Below, in pieces: positions 25,077 through 37,459 of a stretch of 64,000 nt of DNA (position 1 is its first letter; each line of letters opens with the position of its first letter). Position numbers and translations under genes: made by a program. Below the pieces are notes generated by a model. That model made no database searches. It was not told the origin of the DNA and was given only the letters and a program-made list of their open reading frames with translations. Origin of the DNA: Annulohypoxylon bovei var. microspora (taxonomy: Eukaryota; Ascomycota; Sordariomycetes; Xylariales; Hypoxylaceae); the NCBI GenBank assembly GCA_022836615.1, contig MU405210.1, forward strand, positions 558,001-622,000, given 5' to 3'.

Positions 25077-26823
25077 ATGGGGAGACTCGAACCCTTAACG
25101 TCCTTAGCACTGGTAAGTACTCCAACCTGATATTGAACCTCCCACTCTCATATTGAACCTCCCAAGCTCATAATGAAAACAGGGACGGTCCCCTTATGAT
25201 GACGCTGTGCAAGGAGAAGGTTCGGAGGATATTCATGAGCCTGAGAAGCAGTACGATGGATTGGGGCGTATTGTTAACCCCCAGACTAAGCAAATCATCA
25301 AGGATGTTATCCGCGCTCACAATGAGGTTATGCTCGTTATTGGAGTTGCCGAGCCTGAAAATAGTGGTGTCAACATGGCCGACCTGGAATTGAAAAAACA
25401 GCACCAGGAGTATGAAAGCGATACAGGAAGGACTTTATATCAACTCGGCACTTCTCTCGGCATACTGAACACCTGGGGTGTCCTCAACGTACGACGACGT
25501 ATTTTGGTGAGCTCCAACATATCCATATCGGTTCAAACTTTTCAGACATGCTGACTCTAGCAGGTGTATAAGAGACGTGCCGACGTTTCGTTCTTCAAGC
25601 TAATACAAACTGAGTGGAGAGATCACTCCTTTCTACAGCTATTCTTTGCAGGTTATCCATGCCATATGGCTATGCATGGGTTGCGATTGACCTCTAGGTA
25701 TCTGAGGTCATATTCGAAAAGGGGGTATCCGTGGTAAGCAAGCTGCTAAGCTTTTCGGCGATAAATATTGATGTTTTCTAGGCTCCTCGGCGGCATAGAA
25801 TATGTTCGGTTTCATTTACATTTGTTCCTCACGATGCAGCGCCTAGATTTGATACCTGCATCTCAGTGGCTTCCCGGCCCTACCTTTTTCATACCCTTCT
25901 CTAGCTCATCGCCGTTTTCCGCGCCACCCTTACCCGAATCTCTGGATGCCTCTAGTGTATTAAGCTGGGTCGGCAAACTGATTGCGAACATGGCTCCCTA
26001 CGCCACATTTTATATATGTGGCTGCATTTGGCAGTCAGCATGCGCTATGTTGAGGTCTCGTATACGAAAACGCCTACCCCGACCGGTGTTCAGTTTGAAA
26101 TACCCGTTAATATCCACCAGTACCACACAGAGGCAACCTATCCCGGAATCGCCAACTTTAGGAGCAGCCGATCAGGAAATCAGACATCAAAATCTGGAGT
26201 CTGATGTTCCAACATCACTAGCCCTAGATCAACCTAGTGGCGAAACGATTCCAGTTGGGTCGATTAGGAGACAGAGCACGTTCTCGAGTCGAGCCGGGGA
26301 TGACTACGGCACCGACGAAGAAGATGCAGAAATGGTTAATCCGACGCTCATAAGCTTTGACGTGGACACGAGCGAATCCACCGAGCCGCAAACTGGGGTC
26401 TGGTCAGCTGAGCTGCGCCCGAGTTTTCCGGGTGACTCTCGACAGCTGCCCAAAGAGGCTCCCATATACGCGGTAAATCCGCTAACCAGTTTACCCAGCT
26501 CGTTCGCATCGGATATACTGGCCAACTTCGTAACAAATATCTTTTTTATACCTCTGGACTCTCATGCGTTTCCAATTGTAGCCAGAGCCCTTGCACGCAG
26601 AAGGGGTCTCCCTTACGACGATATGTGTGACGGTAGCTTCCTAGGGGGCTTGACATGGCGAGGAGTCCTCAATATCATCCAGTTGGACGTGGTTAAGCTA
26701 CTTTTCTCTGGCGAGGTTTGGGCTCTCACCACTGTGTTGTCACAATATTTACATGTCACTGAGGAAGAATGGAAAGAGATACGCAAGGAGGCTGAGCAAG
26801 AAACAACGGGCCTTCTTCATTAG
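25077..26823 (+). CDS. putative fungal membrane protein of unknown function, 523 aa
   Basis: Exons are 25077-25112, 25183-25506, 25564-25733 and 25782-26823. The third acceptor could also be 3 bp earlier (25561), adding one Gln. The N-terminal 170 residues look well ordered, with segments such as IIKDVIRAHNEVMLVIGVAE, GRTLYQLGTSLGILNTWGVL and TEWRDHSFLQLFFAGYPCH. A hydrophobic segment lies near residues 246-266 (APYATFYICGCIWQSACAML). A Ser/Glu-rich linker covers about 290-400. A second ordered block has hydrophobic stretches at about 421-448 and 465-495 (NIIQLDVVKLLFSGEVWALT), before a charged C-terminus. I do not recognise the family and assign no function. Intron 1 carries a 20-bp tandem duplication. 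The 12-codon first exon is the weakest part of the model. Confidence 0.75.
25131..25170. repeat. 20-bp direct tandem duplication inside intron 1
   Basis: Two adjacent 20-bp units (25131-25150 and 25151-25170) begin TATTGAACCTCCCA and differ at two positions. They lie between the donor at 25113 and the acceptor at 25182 of the 523-aa protein gene. Confidence 0.85.
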
Positions 26824-29800
26824 TGGGCCACCATGATGAACCTAGAATTACTCCTTTTCTACCATGAAAGTTGTTTCTGATGCTGAATAGCATCATGTAC
26901 TTTATTCGGCTGGAAAATGACCTGGGGCGGCAAATAATATGCTCGCGGAATTTGCATTCTAGGCGGCGTTAGATCAGGGGTACTTTAAAATGATACCAAG
27001 CATTATAGGGCTAAAACAAGCACTGCACTATGAAGACTGCTCAGGCGAAGTAATTCTAGCTTCTAGAAGAGATCTATCCCACATATCATAATTCTACAGC
27101 ACGTTTATCCAAACGGGCTGCTACGGTAACACCTCGTAGAGTGGATCTTTGCTTAACTCCAAGTCTCAAATAGCCACAGATATCCACTCCAGAATGGAAC
27201 GTACCGGAAAGCCTTTTAGCCGTCTATGACGGATGTTAAGCTTTTATGCAAGGCGATCATAGGAAATTAACTCGGTACGATCGGTAGTCAGCCTCCAACG
27301 ATGCTTCTACTAACCGAAAGATAAGGTGGTAGGTATTGAGGATGTTCGAAACTATGGGGAATTCCACAGTTCGAATATGAGAGATATACAACAACTCATA
27401 ATCCACATCTTGTCCACCAGGGAATAGCGGCTCTCTGCTCCTTTCCTCCGACATCTCACCGAAAGTAAGGGGCTGCCGTTCTCCAGCTAGGGATAAGGTA
27501 GTTATTCAGGTACTACGTCGTCGGACCTTAAGAAATCGCCTACGCGGTACTGTGTATCCTCCTACGACGAAGGTTTTTAATAGAAACGTCGGTAGATCCA
27601 GACATACCGCCCATAAAGCCAGAATCTCGATAAAGATATAGACGCAACGAACACTTAGCCGCGAGAGCCTTTGAAGTTTTAGGTTGTTTCGGTATATAGG
27701 TATAGGTCCATTTTTCGATGTGCTAGAGATTTGTTGAATATTCCATACGACAAAGGAATTTCTAAGAATTTCTAAGAATTATGTATGTGTTACCTCATCC
27801 TAATTTATTGTCTTCCCGATCTGCAGCTCCGGGGATGATTCGGTATTCCACCTTTCCCCGACGGTTCCGAGGGGCCCGTTGAGGGTCCCGCAGACTCTTG
27901 CCGGTGGGGGGGGGCCGCCGAATTGGCTGTCGTATGACCGGTGACCGGATCTCCTCTAGCGTCCCCGAGATGCCCGGCGTCTTACATCTAGGCACATCTA
28001 TCAAAGGAATAGTAACACAAAGATATTTTCTTCAATTGAAGACTAGAGCCAACGCAGGCCACAGTGGCAAGCCTACTAAGTACTCGTATCTACAGTACTA
28101 TACAGCTCTCATAAAATTCATCACCAATGCTCGCGCCGCAAGCGACTACACTAAGCAACCAGGTTCCATTCTTATACGTCATATGAATTGACTCCGCAGA
28201 CCCCGCCTCCCCGGATTAAGGGTCTCGTGTGACATGTTCGTCCGGAGGTAAGCGACAGGAAGCATGGTGGTGTGAAATCTTCATTAGGTTAGAGTTTATA
28301 CTGCTCTATATCTGAATCGCTTGGTCCCCGAGAAAATTTGGCGTCGCAATAGAAACTTCCAACGCCACATATACGAGTAAACCAGCGATGCGATTCGCCT
28401 CTGAAGAAGGATTTCCCTTTGTCCTGTAAGGCGGATATCTGAGGTCTAGACGCTTCATATGTATGAAGCCAACAAGCGGGTGGCGTGATTTCGTAAACAC
28501 ACTTATGCATATAGCTGAAAGATATTATGCGGGTTGCCGATTTAGGACATCCGTTTTGAAATTCTTTTACTGTAGATTTATATAGTTAGGTAGGTACGTT
28601 TGGAAAATTATGTGTGATATTCCACCTCTCAAACGCCACTTTCGACTAAGCCCCTGAACACATGTATATGGTTGGATCGGGCAAGAGGGAGGATTTCACA
28701 TGAAATGTTGCGGGGTCCCCAGAAGCCTAGGCCAGGATTCCGAGATCCTGGGGTTGGAAATGAAGACGTGAGCTTGACTAGGTCATTCTTGGGTCTAGTT
28801 GCAAAAAAAACGTCGTCATGCGTTGCGGAGTAAACTAACCTTAGCTGGTTACTCTGGATCATCTCATGGATTCTGCATCTCAAAAGAGGATACTAGAGCA
28901 AGAGAATAATCGTCTGAGATTCCTAGATATTCCGGAAATAAGGAGCTTAAATTCTGGATTAAAGGGAACGATAAGAAGAGTATGATAGGTAGTTGGTGAT
29001 GATGAGAGCCTATTGATACTTGAGTGAAGCACGATTAGTGTGAAGATCAACCTTACCGCGCTGCCACGAAAACAAACTAGCCAAGCAAGTTGTCTAGTTT
29101 TGTTGTTATCTATACCTATACTTCATGGTAGTATAATGGGCCTTGTACTCAAGATTCTCTCCACATTTGAAAATACGTAACAAGGATCGGCTCAACAGGA
29201 TCCGAAACAATAACGTCAATCTTGGTACCCGACTGACGATATTAGTAATTGTTATAATCCGAGGACAGGTTGGGTTTGGCCTCAAATATAAAATAGGAGG
29301 CCGCGTCCGGACCGCCTATACTAGTTCTGTCCTATAAAAGACCGGCTTCGTCCGTGTAACTAGGCCGGTGAAGTTGCCATGTGGGTGTGGCTGTTGTCGT
29401 CGAAATCCTACGGTCCAGTCCCGAGTCTTCGAGCTTGGTATCGGACGCCCGGAATTAGATCGCGATCCATTGCGTAGTTATACTTCTTCGCATACATCGA
29501 TCGCATATGTCGGAACAGACTATGTACATACAGCGAAGGATATCATAAGATCATGCCGTCAGTAACATATCCCGAACCAGAACGGCGACGTGTCTGGGGA
29601 GCTAAGACGATGAAGAGTAGCGTCTAAGCACCTCTGGCAGTTTTAGTCCGTTAATAATAAACGAAAACATAGAAGCGGAGCCGACGTGGGGCTGAGTAAG
29701 AGGGGCTGGATGGGTGGAGACCTCCGGAGGACCTAGTCCTAGATTGTACATAGGTACTTCGACATGTGGGAACGGGCAATTGAAGTCAGAATAATTAGGG

Positions 29801-30489
29801 AAGCTACAGGGTTACGTAATGTGAGGCTAATGGTGGACCAAGTATGGGTCTGTATGTACAGATGTATCGTTGCATTGCGAATTGCTGTGGGTCATCAGAC
29901 TTTAGTTTATTGGGGAGATACTTTGACCCGCTTCGCGACTTCATTTTTTGCCGACCTTTTTTGTCTAAAGTCTTAAACGCGACGGAAAGAGTCAAGCTCA
30001 AATGTTCCATTCAAGGTACGAAGTTACCTACAAATAAGGTACTGGACCTTCCGGGACTGCTGTGTCACCACGCCTGCGCGCCACAAATCCTGAGATAGAT
30101 CGTGACCTTAAAAATTTCAATTACTGATAACGGGCTACGTCACATTCCTACTACTTACCATCTACCATTTACTACACCTACCTGCCCATATTGCAGAGTA
30201 ATTGGACTTACGACGACGTCCTAATCTAAAGAGAATTTGCATAATCTCGACCTCCAATGCCGTTATTCAGATTTCAAACCTGGTCTCCGAACACGGTCCT
30301 ACGGTTATTTGGACATTTCTGGTATTTCGACCGGTTTATCCCGCTAGTCGAAGCCCAAAATACAAGATCCATTCATTGTTGATAGCAGACGCCAGCTTTT
30401 TCTAATGACTAAAATCTCATAGGATACGAGGGTCCACTTGGTTTAGGATTGGTGCGCGTGCGGCATCGCTGATGGCCAAGCTAAAGGGC

Positions 30490-30965
30490 TAAGGAATCCA
30501 GACAACCAAAGATTCCTGTACTCCTGTACCTACACCTTCGATTCGACGGTGACGAGACGAGCACCGACGATACCCCTGACTTTCCAGGTAAGGTAAGACT
30601 GATTCGTTATCCCGGTTATTACCGCGAATCGCTGCATGTGTTCTATCGCTCAATATTCGAAATGACACCCATCCGTTTGCGGCTTGCATTTCTGTAATCT
30701 GCATCCTGCAAACTATGAACTGCATGTGGACACTGAACAACATAACAATCCATGTCTTCCACGATGAGCGGTCTTATATCGGATATTTCTAATTCTGATA
30801 TTTCTGTCCCATATCTTTTCGGTGGGTCGGACGAACGGCCACCAAGCATATCTGTTTCCTTCTATGTCATACATGTCCGAGCGTCCATTTGATGTCAGGA
30901 ACGCCTCTTCCAGACCCCAATTGAAGCCAACGTCGCCTCTTTTGTGAAGAAAGATATACCCCAAA
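30490..30965 (-). pseudogene. possible decayed coding fragment
   Basis: Three overlapping minus-strand frames follow one another: 30964-30713, 30849-30643 and 30743-30489. The first contains VGFNWGLEEAFLTSNGRSD and RYAWWPFVRP, text that reads like an ordered protein. The next frame carries on with DIRPLIVEDMDCYVVQCPHA. There is no good ATG, and a stop sits just ahead of the first frame. I do not recognise a family. It may be chance. Confidence 0.2.
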
Positions 30966-31550
30966 TATCATACGCATTCATATAATTCTCTTACAAGCGC
31001 TAGAGAATCCAGGACGCCTTCAGAAGCCAGCCAATGGCATTATCAGATATTCTAAGTCTCTTGCTACTGCTCTAGGCTAACAAATACGGTACTTACATAT
31101 TCAACCTTGATGGACAACGGTACATAGAGAGAGTATATCTATCGGTTCTATCCCCTCTACCTATACCACCTATTACTTTCCACCTAGATGACTCAAGATC
31201 GTGACCGGCTAAACCTCCTAGGGTATAGGAAAGCCGGCAACGTGATGCAATCAAAACTGAAGAAGACCGGCGAGTTGGGACTACAGTAGTATGTCTTATA
31301 GTATGTCTTAGTGATTGGCTACTCCACAGATTCCAAGCGAACGTTAGACGCCAATGTGAACTTGGACGTGGGGACTTCTACGATCGTGATCCTAGGAATC
31401 CTAGAAAGCCAAGGCTGGGGTTAGACGGAAAAGAATCGGAAACGAACTTCGACTCCCCAGGTTTTAAAACGGCAGCGGCAACATTGCCATAGTTGGCTTA
31501 GGTTTTGCTGTATTGCTGTGGGCACATCGGGTTATGTACATACGTATGTA

Positions 31551-31626
31551 GTATGAGGAGTGTGAGGAGTATGAGGAGTATGAGGAGAAGGTATGAGGAG
31601 AAGGTATGAGGAGAAGGTATGAGGTA
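31551..31626. repeat. GTATGAGGA(GAAG) minisatellite
   Basis: It begins with imperfect 9-bp GTATGAGGA/GTGTGAGGA units, then three 13-bp GTATGAGGAGAAG units in tandem, followed by a partial copy. It is non-coding and read directly from sequence. Confidence 0.85.
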
Positions 31627-32469
31627 GGTATTATTACATATTATTCGTTTTCTTAGTCGACGTATCACATTCCTCCGTTCGAACCAGTTCTCTTGCTGTT
31701 TAAGAACTTAAGAGGATTATCAAGTCACAAGGATGACGAGGCTACAGGCCTTAACCTATTGCTTCAAGTGTGGGCATGTGAGAACTCCGTTTTAGTCGTT
31801 CTAACGTTAGTCTCACGAAATCTGTTCCTTGTCGAGGCCAATGGCATAAGACGCACGCGAACACTTATTATGGAGACTACAGAAAGCTAGGTTTTCACAA
31901 GGATTCTATGCAGGTTATTAGCACCCCGAATTACGGTTGTGAGCCCCATCGGGAATCTGGTGGACCGGCAGCTTTTCCTAGAGAGGTACTATGGTATTCA
32001 ATTTATGGCCGCTTAGTAGTCTGGTGGTAACAATGGAATTATACATAATACCATTGCCTCCCCCCACCATATCCACCTCCACACACAAATCCCGTCCTAT
32101 CCACCCCTTCCGTCTTCTTTCATTGTAATTCATCTTTTTCCAATCCTTCTCATGCTGTCACGAATTTCAAGATCACGACTACTAGTTGTTGTTCGGTGTG
32201 GAAGTCAGAAGCGGGAGATACCATTCTCCCGCTTAGTCTCGTCGCCGCAAGCATCGACGGCAAGACATAACTTACAGTTAGCGTCCTCTCGTGACTTATA
32301 CTTACACATTCCAAGAGACGCCTTCGTACCTCAATCTACACCGAAACTCCCTTAAGATATTTCGGATATTCTGGATAGCTTCTATCTTTCGAAACATACT
32401 TCTTCTAATTCTTTATTCTTTTCTCTTTACACCCGGCAGAAGTTAGGGATTTGGGAATAGCTATACAAG

Positions 32470-35400
32470 ATGGCCACAGAGGAAATTCTTGCGGTCCGTT
32501 CGCCCGAGGGACACACTGACGGTTCGGTAACTACGATGGATCCTCCCTCTCCGAAAACAGAGGACAGAACAACTCCGTCGGATTCGAATAACCAATCTAA
32601 GAAGCGGTCTGCCTCTACCTCAGAACCCAATGGCTCGTCGAAAGTCACGAAGCGGAGGGCGGCGAGAGCCTGCATAAGCTGCAGGAGCCGAAAAGTAAGG
32701 TGTGATGTTGTCGAGGGTGCACCTTGTGGGAATTGCAGATGGGACAACGTTGAATGCATTGTGCAGGAAAGTCGTCGTAGGAGGTAAGTTCCGGATTCTC
32801 CAACCTCTCTCGATCTTTTCTTCTTCTTCTAAACTTCATGCACTGTAATTGATTCTCTTTCTGTTGTTGTCTCATGATGGATGCGAATACAATTGCGTCA
32901 CGTTTCATTGGGCATCTTGGGAGTCTTTCCTGATTCAGCTCTCCAAAGCTCCGAATCTCCAACCACAATTTTAGTCTTTTTTTGCTTATTCTCTTTTTTT
33001 AATTGCGGCTAACTAACACCCCCTGTCATTTTTAGAAAGAATCTATTTAATTCGAATTCATCTGCTTCTCAAAACAGTACTGCCCCGCAAACTGCCGAGG
33101 CACAATTGAGAGCGAAACCCGCAAATCCTATTGCTATTGCCTCTGCTTCACAGTCGCTACGCCGCGCTAGCGAGGCAACTCAATCTTCAGCTGCTAGCAA
33201 TGATGTAACTAGTTCAGGGGCGGCGATCTTGGACGGCGGCTTAGAAAGTCACGTTCCTCATTTGCTATGTAAGTCATGGTGGTGGTGGACCCCACGAATT
33301 TCACATGCAAATGTGTCAACCCGTCAGCGTGGTGTCAACCCTTGTGGGACATGAATAGACATATCCGGGGTGATCACGAGGGCTTACATGTGCTTTAGAT
33401 CAACGATCAGGCTTACGTCCTGATCCGGTATTGCTGTCCACTCTCCAGGCTAGCAACAATGGATCGAGGTATCCCAGTATCTGGCCAAACCCGAACACAT
33501 GTCAAAACTCAAACTCGGCTACTGCTGCGGGTGCTTGTCGGACTACTCAATTCCTCAACTCACTCGAGGAGCCCGATGCCTCCTCACAGTTGCCTGCCTT
33601 CATCCGACCATTACCGTCGAAGATTGCCCCTGAAGATGTGACGTACCTTCATACCAAGGGCGCACTGTCGTTGCCCGGCCCCAGTCTTCAGAACGCCTTA
33701 CTTACCGCCTACGTCGAATACGTTCACCCTTACATGCCTCTCATCGAGCTGCATGATTTCCTAGGTATTATCAATGCCCGGGACGGGCTGTACGGACAGG
33801 CTAGCCTGTTCCTGTACCAGTCCATTATGTTCGCGGCCACTGCCTTCGTCGATGTGAAGTACCTCAAGGAGGCAGGCTATGTTAGTAGGAAAGCTGCCCG
33901 GAGGGAGTTCTTCGCTAAGGCCAGGGTAAGTTGTTTACTACTCAAGGTTTGATGTATAAGTATTAACAGATATAGCTTCTGTACGATTTCGATTACGAGA
34001 GCGACCGCCTCATCCTCGTACAGGGACTTTTACTCATGACGTATTGGTATGAGACGCCAGATGATCAGAAAGACACGTGGCATTGGATGGGAGTCGCCAT
34101 TTCGCTGGCGCACACGATTGGTTTACACCGGAATCCGGCCAACACTAACATGACGCCGCGGAAACAGAAGTTGTGGAAGAGGATATGGTGGTCGTGTTTC
34201 ATGCGGGATCGCTTAATCGCCCTCGGCATGCGACGACCAACGCGAATAAAGGATGAGGATTTCGACGTACCGATGCTGGACGAACACGACTTCGAGATCG
34301 AGCCGCTCGCCGACGAAATCCAAGTCATTGGCCCCGAATGCACATTGGCGCGCGACGTTTTGATGCAGCAGGAGCTCGCCTTGATGTGCGTTGCGAAAGC
34401 AAAGCTTTGTCTTTGTATCAGCCGCATGTTGAAAGCGCAGTATTCGGTCCTGATTAGGGATAAGTCAAGGGCGGAGAATACCACTAACAGCACGATGATG
34501 CTGTTCCCTAACAAGCAGCTCGATAACGTGGAAAGTGTTAGTTCGTGTGACATGGAACTTCTGTCGTGGTCACAATCGCTACCGGCCTGCTGTCAATACC
34601 GGCCGTTGTCGGCAATGGACCTCAAGAGTGGCCGCGCGACGATAGCCGTGCAACGAAATCTCCTGCATATGGTGTATTATACGACGATATCTGCGCTTCA
34701 CCGACCCCAGTTCCTCCCATCATCGCCGACACATGCGCCTCAGACGTCAGTTCAGGCTCAGGAAATGTCCCGGACGAGAGTGCGCGAGGCGGCGTCGCAG
34801 ATCACACGCATGGTCGCCGAGCTACATGCCTTGCGACTAGAGAAGTACCTCCCGACAACCGGCGTCACTGTGATCCTTCCCGCCATGATCATTCATCTGC
34901 TGGAGATGAAGAACCCGCTACCGCAACCCCGTGAGATCGCCATGCGTAGCTTCAAGCAATGCATGAAAGTGATGGAGAAGCTGCGCGACATCTACTCCGC
35001 CGCCGACTACGCGGTCGCGTTCCTGGACGCGGCGCTACGAAAGGCCGCCATCGACCTGCAGGCGGCGCAGCAGAACCAGGCCTTCAACCACAACGGCGTC
35101 CTAAACAACGTTAAGACTTCCCTGCCGCAATTCCCCGCGTCCATGTCTGCGGTGGAGAACATGACGACGCCGCCCCCGGAGAACGCGCCGTACGCGACAA
35201 CACAGGAGGCGAGCCTGTTCTCAAAGTCAGTGCAGCAGTACGCGCCACCTACCGAGCTCATCACAGCCGCCGTCCACTCCCCGCCGCACACCGAGAAGGA
35301 CGTGCTAACCCCCAGCGCGAGCGGATCCTCGGACGGACATGGTGGCCAAATGGATCTAGATATGGACTTTGATAGCTTGGACAACCATGACGAGTTCGAT

Positions 35401-35595
35401 TGGAATGCGCTCACGGGTACAAATATCGACTTCGATCAGTGGCTACAATTCCCCGGAGAGGGCAAGGGCGCCGGGCCGAATATCGGAGCGGGAGTGGGCA
35501 CCGGCATGGTAACGATGAGCGATATCGACGGGTCGGCGAATTTTAATATCGGGATGCTAGACGGGGTCGGGCGGGGGGTGTTGTGTTCTGAGTGA
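32470..35595 (+). CDS. Zn2Cys6 transcription factor, CTF1/FarA-like, 897 aa
   Basis: Exons are 32470-32783, 33036-33268, 33399-33925 and 33976-35595; introns are 252, 130 and 50 bp, the first with a CTAACTAAC branch site. A Zn2Cys6 cluster lies near residues 68-96 (CISCRSRKVRC, then CGNC), with spacing C-x2-C-x6-C-x7-C-x2-C-x6-C, followed by a basic ESRRRR linker. The fungal_trans middle-homology domain (about 240-560) includes YVHPYMPLIE, LLLMTYWYE, AISLAHTIGLHRNP and the signature KLWKRIWWSCFMRDRLIALG. The C-terminal 180 residues are Pro/Ser-rich and then acidic (DLDMDFDSLDNHDEFDW), typical of an activation region. The RKVRCDV...GAPCGNC...C cluster and fungal_trans sequence resemble cutinase transcription factor 1 beta and the fatty-acid regulators FarA/FarB. 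That would suggest control of cutinase or lipid use, which is inference. The start is the first ATG, in good context. Confidence 0.88.
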
Positions 35596-37459
35596 GGCAT
35601 GACTTACGCTTACGCTTACGAACGAAATGGTGTTATGAGACTTTACCTTCGCTGACGATACGGTTTTCTGGATAAGGTTCAATGGAGTTGGCGGTTTCAT
35701 CGTCTTGGACTCATAGATATAGGCGTTTCCGGGATTTTATTATTATTATTCGTGGATTGAGGTGTTGGGTGCGTGGTTAAAAAGTCTTCATTTTATCTAG
35801 TTAATTCATGGGGTGGATAAGTATGTTTGGCTTCGTTCTTTTCTGCTTTCTCTATACCCCGTTATGAGTATGGAATAGGGGACGAGTTGGATTGGATTGG
35901 ATTGGATTGGATTGAATTGGATTGGCTTGATTTGATATAGACGTCGGATGGTAGGGATTTGGGATGTGACGAGATATACTTATTGGCTACTACCTAGTTG
36001 AATATATCGACGCGTTGCTACGATTATGCTTGTCTTGCCTTTTGACTCGGTGACTCGGGACCGGTTTAGTAATGTGATGTTCGTAGTTGGTCTGGAAAAC
36101 CGGATGTATTATGAGATTACCCCAATTGATAGACCCGGCGTCCGTGCGTGGGAAAAGCAGAAAAGCATGGCTGGCCAGCTGGCATGGCTTGTCTTGAATA
36201 GAGCCTCGTGGCGGAAGAGGCTCTTAATTAGATTGGATCGGCCGGGAAGTCGGGTTACACATGGCTATATTGGATTTTTCTTTTGTATATCATTTTCATT
36301 AGGTACCTACCTAGGTATAGTGGACATAATGCGACGAAATACTTACGGCAGCTTCAATGTTGAGTCTTTGATACGTACGTAGAGGCATAAAGTATATTAG
36401 ATGTATGTAAATGCATTGTTTCGTTCATTAATTACATATTCATTAGAAGCTCATCTCAAGGCTGAGGTTAAAAGTGGACAGGGGTCCAGTATAACAAGCA
36501 AATAATGAATTGGGTTGGATCGCTGCTGCGACCCTTAATGAGTTTAATTGGGAAGTACTAAGCGCCGGTTGTCACTGGTTGCCATGGCGGTTCGCTAACA
36601 CCTAATTAAGGTTATTGATGTGCTAGTGGCGAGCAGGATCCTCGTGCTGCGGGCAAACAGCCAAGATTACCTAGTACCGGATAGTGGTTTCTCATGAAAC
36701 TGTTGTTGTCTTCCACGGCTCGTTACTTCTATTTTCGTATTCATCTTCTAACTTCCCACGACAACCAACTTAGATAGAAGTGTCTTTCATTCTCTTCTCT
36801 TTTTTGTCCCTTTCTTATTCGGCTGCGGCCGCGCTCATCTATTGAGTTCCTTGAATTAGTTGCCTGCACTTATTGATACTTTATTTTATTTCATTGTTAT
36901 GTAAAAGCCAATGTACGTTACTTGGTAACTTGTCGCTCTTTGATAAAAATAAATGGGAAAAAGGGAACACTCAGCGCAATACACGTCGCATATCATTATC
37001 CACACTGTCACACACGTCACCAAGAGTGATCAGCCAAACACTAGATTGATCTCCATCCACCTATATCCACCTCCATTATTTTCCAAGGTTCCCAGGTTCC
37101 CGACTGCTGCAAGTAACCGGAGAAACTGAGACCCTTCTTTGAACCTCCAGCTCTTCTCTAGAATCGCGACGGCCACCCGGACATCGCCCCTGCTTTGTCT
37201 TACTTTGGGAGGACGAGCTCGTAGGAAGGTAGCGCAGGTGTTAAGGTGTCAATTAGGAGGAGAGAGAAAGCGAGAGGAGATGAAAGTTTCAAATCGACAA
37301 ACCGAATCGTCGCCTCCCGTTATGGAGGACCGAATTTAAAAAATTCCCATCAATACGATATCTATCCGTGTCGACAGGTCACATCTGAGCTAGAAATGCT
37401 TGTTCGGAAAGCTGCACCAGACACACATTACCGGATACTAACCAATACAGCAATTAGCC
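35596..37459. other. intergenic, 1.9 kb, with a GGATT microsatellite
   Basis: It holds the 3' UTR of the Zn2Cys6 gene and the promoter of the GAS2-domain gene. A (GGATT)n array runs at about 35888-35930. CT-rich tracts occur near 36780-36820. The frames at 36026-36382 and 37139-37339 lack any domain and are not called. Confidence 0.5.
35888..35930. repeat. (GGATT)n microsatellite
   Basis: Seven to eight copies of GGATT in tandem, with one GAATT variant near the end. It is located in the 3' flank of the Zn2Cys6 gene. Confidence 0.85.

Larger units (their letters stand above)
26824..32469. other. gene-poor stretch, 5.6 kb, possible coding relics
   Basis: No intact gene I can support. Short frames on both strands look mostly random. 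The minus strand between about 30965 and 30490 gives protein-like text in shifting frames, which may be a decayed gene. A G-run with GC-rich flanks occurs near 27906, a 10-bp repeat (AATTTCTAAG) at 27757-27780, and a GTATGAGGA array near 31551-31626. The last few hundred bases hold the promoter of the Zn2Cys6 gene at 32470, including long pyrimidine-rich tracts at 32050-32160 and 32390-32440 typical of fungal promoters. Confidence 0.5.

Noticed and set aside
25079..25150. tRNA gene on the minus strand
   Set aside because: A B-box-like word is present, but no A-box, acceptor stem or cloverleaf pairing can be formed.
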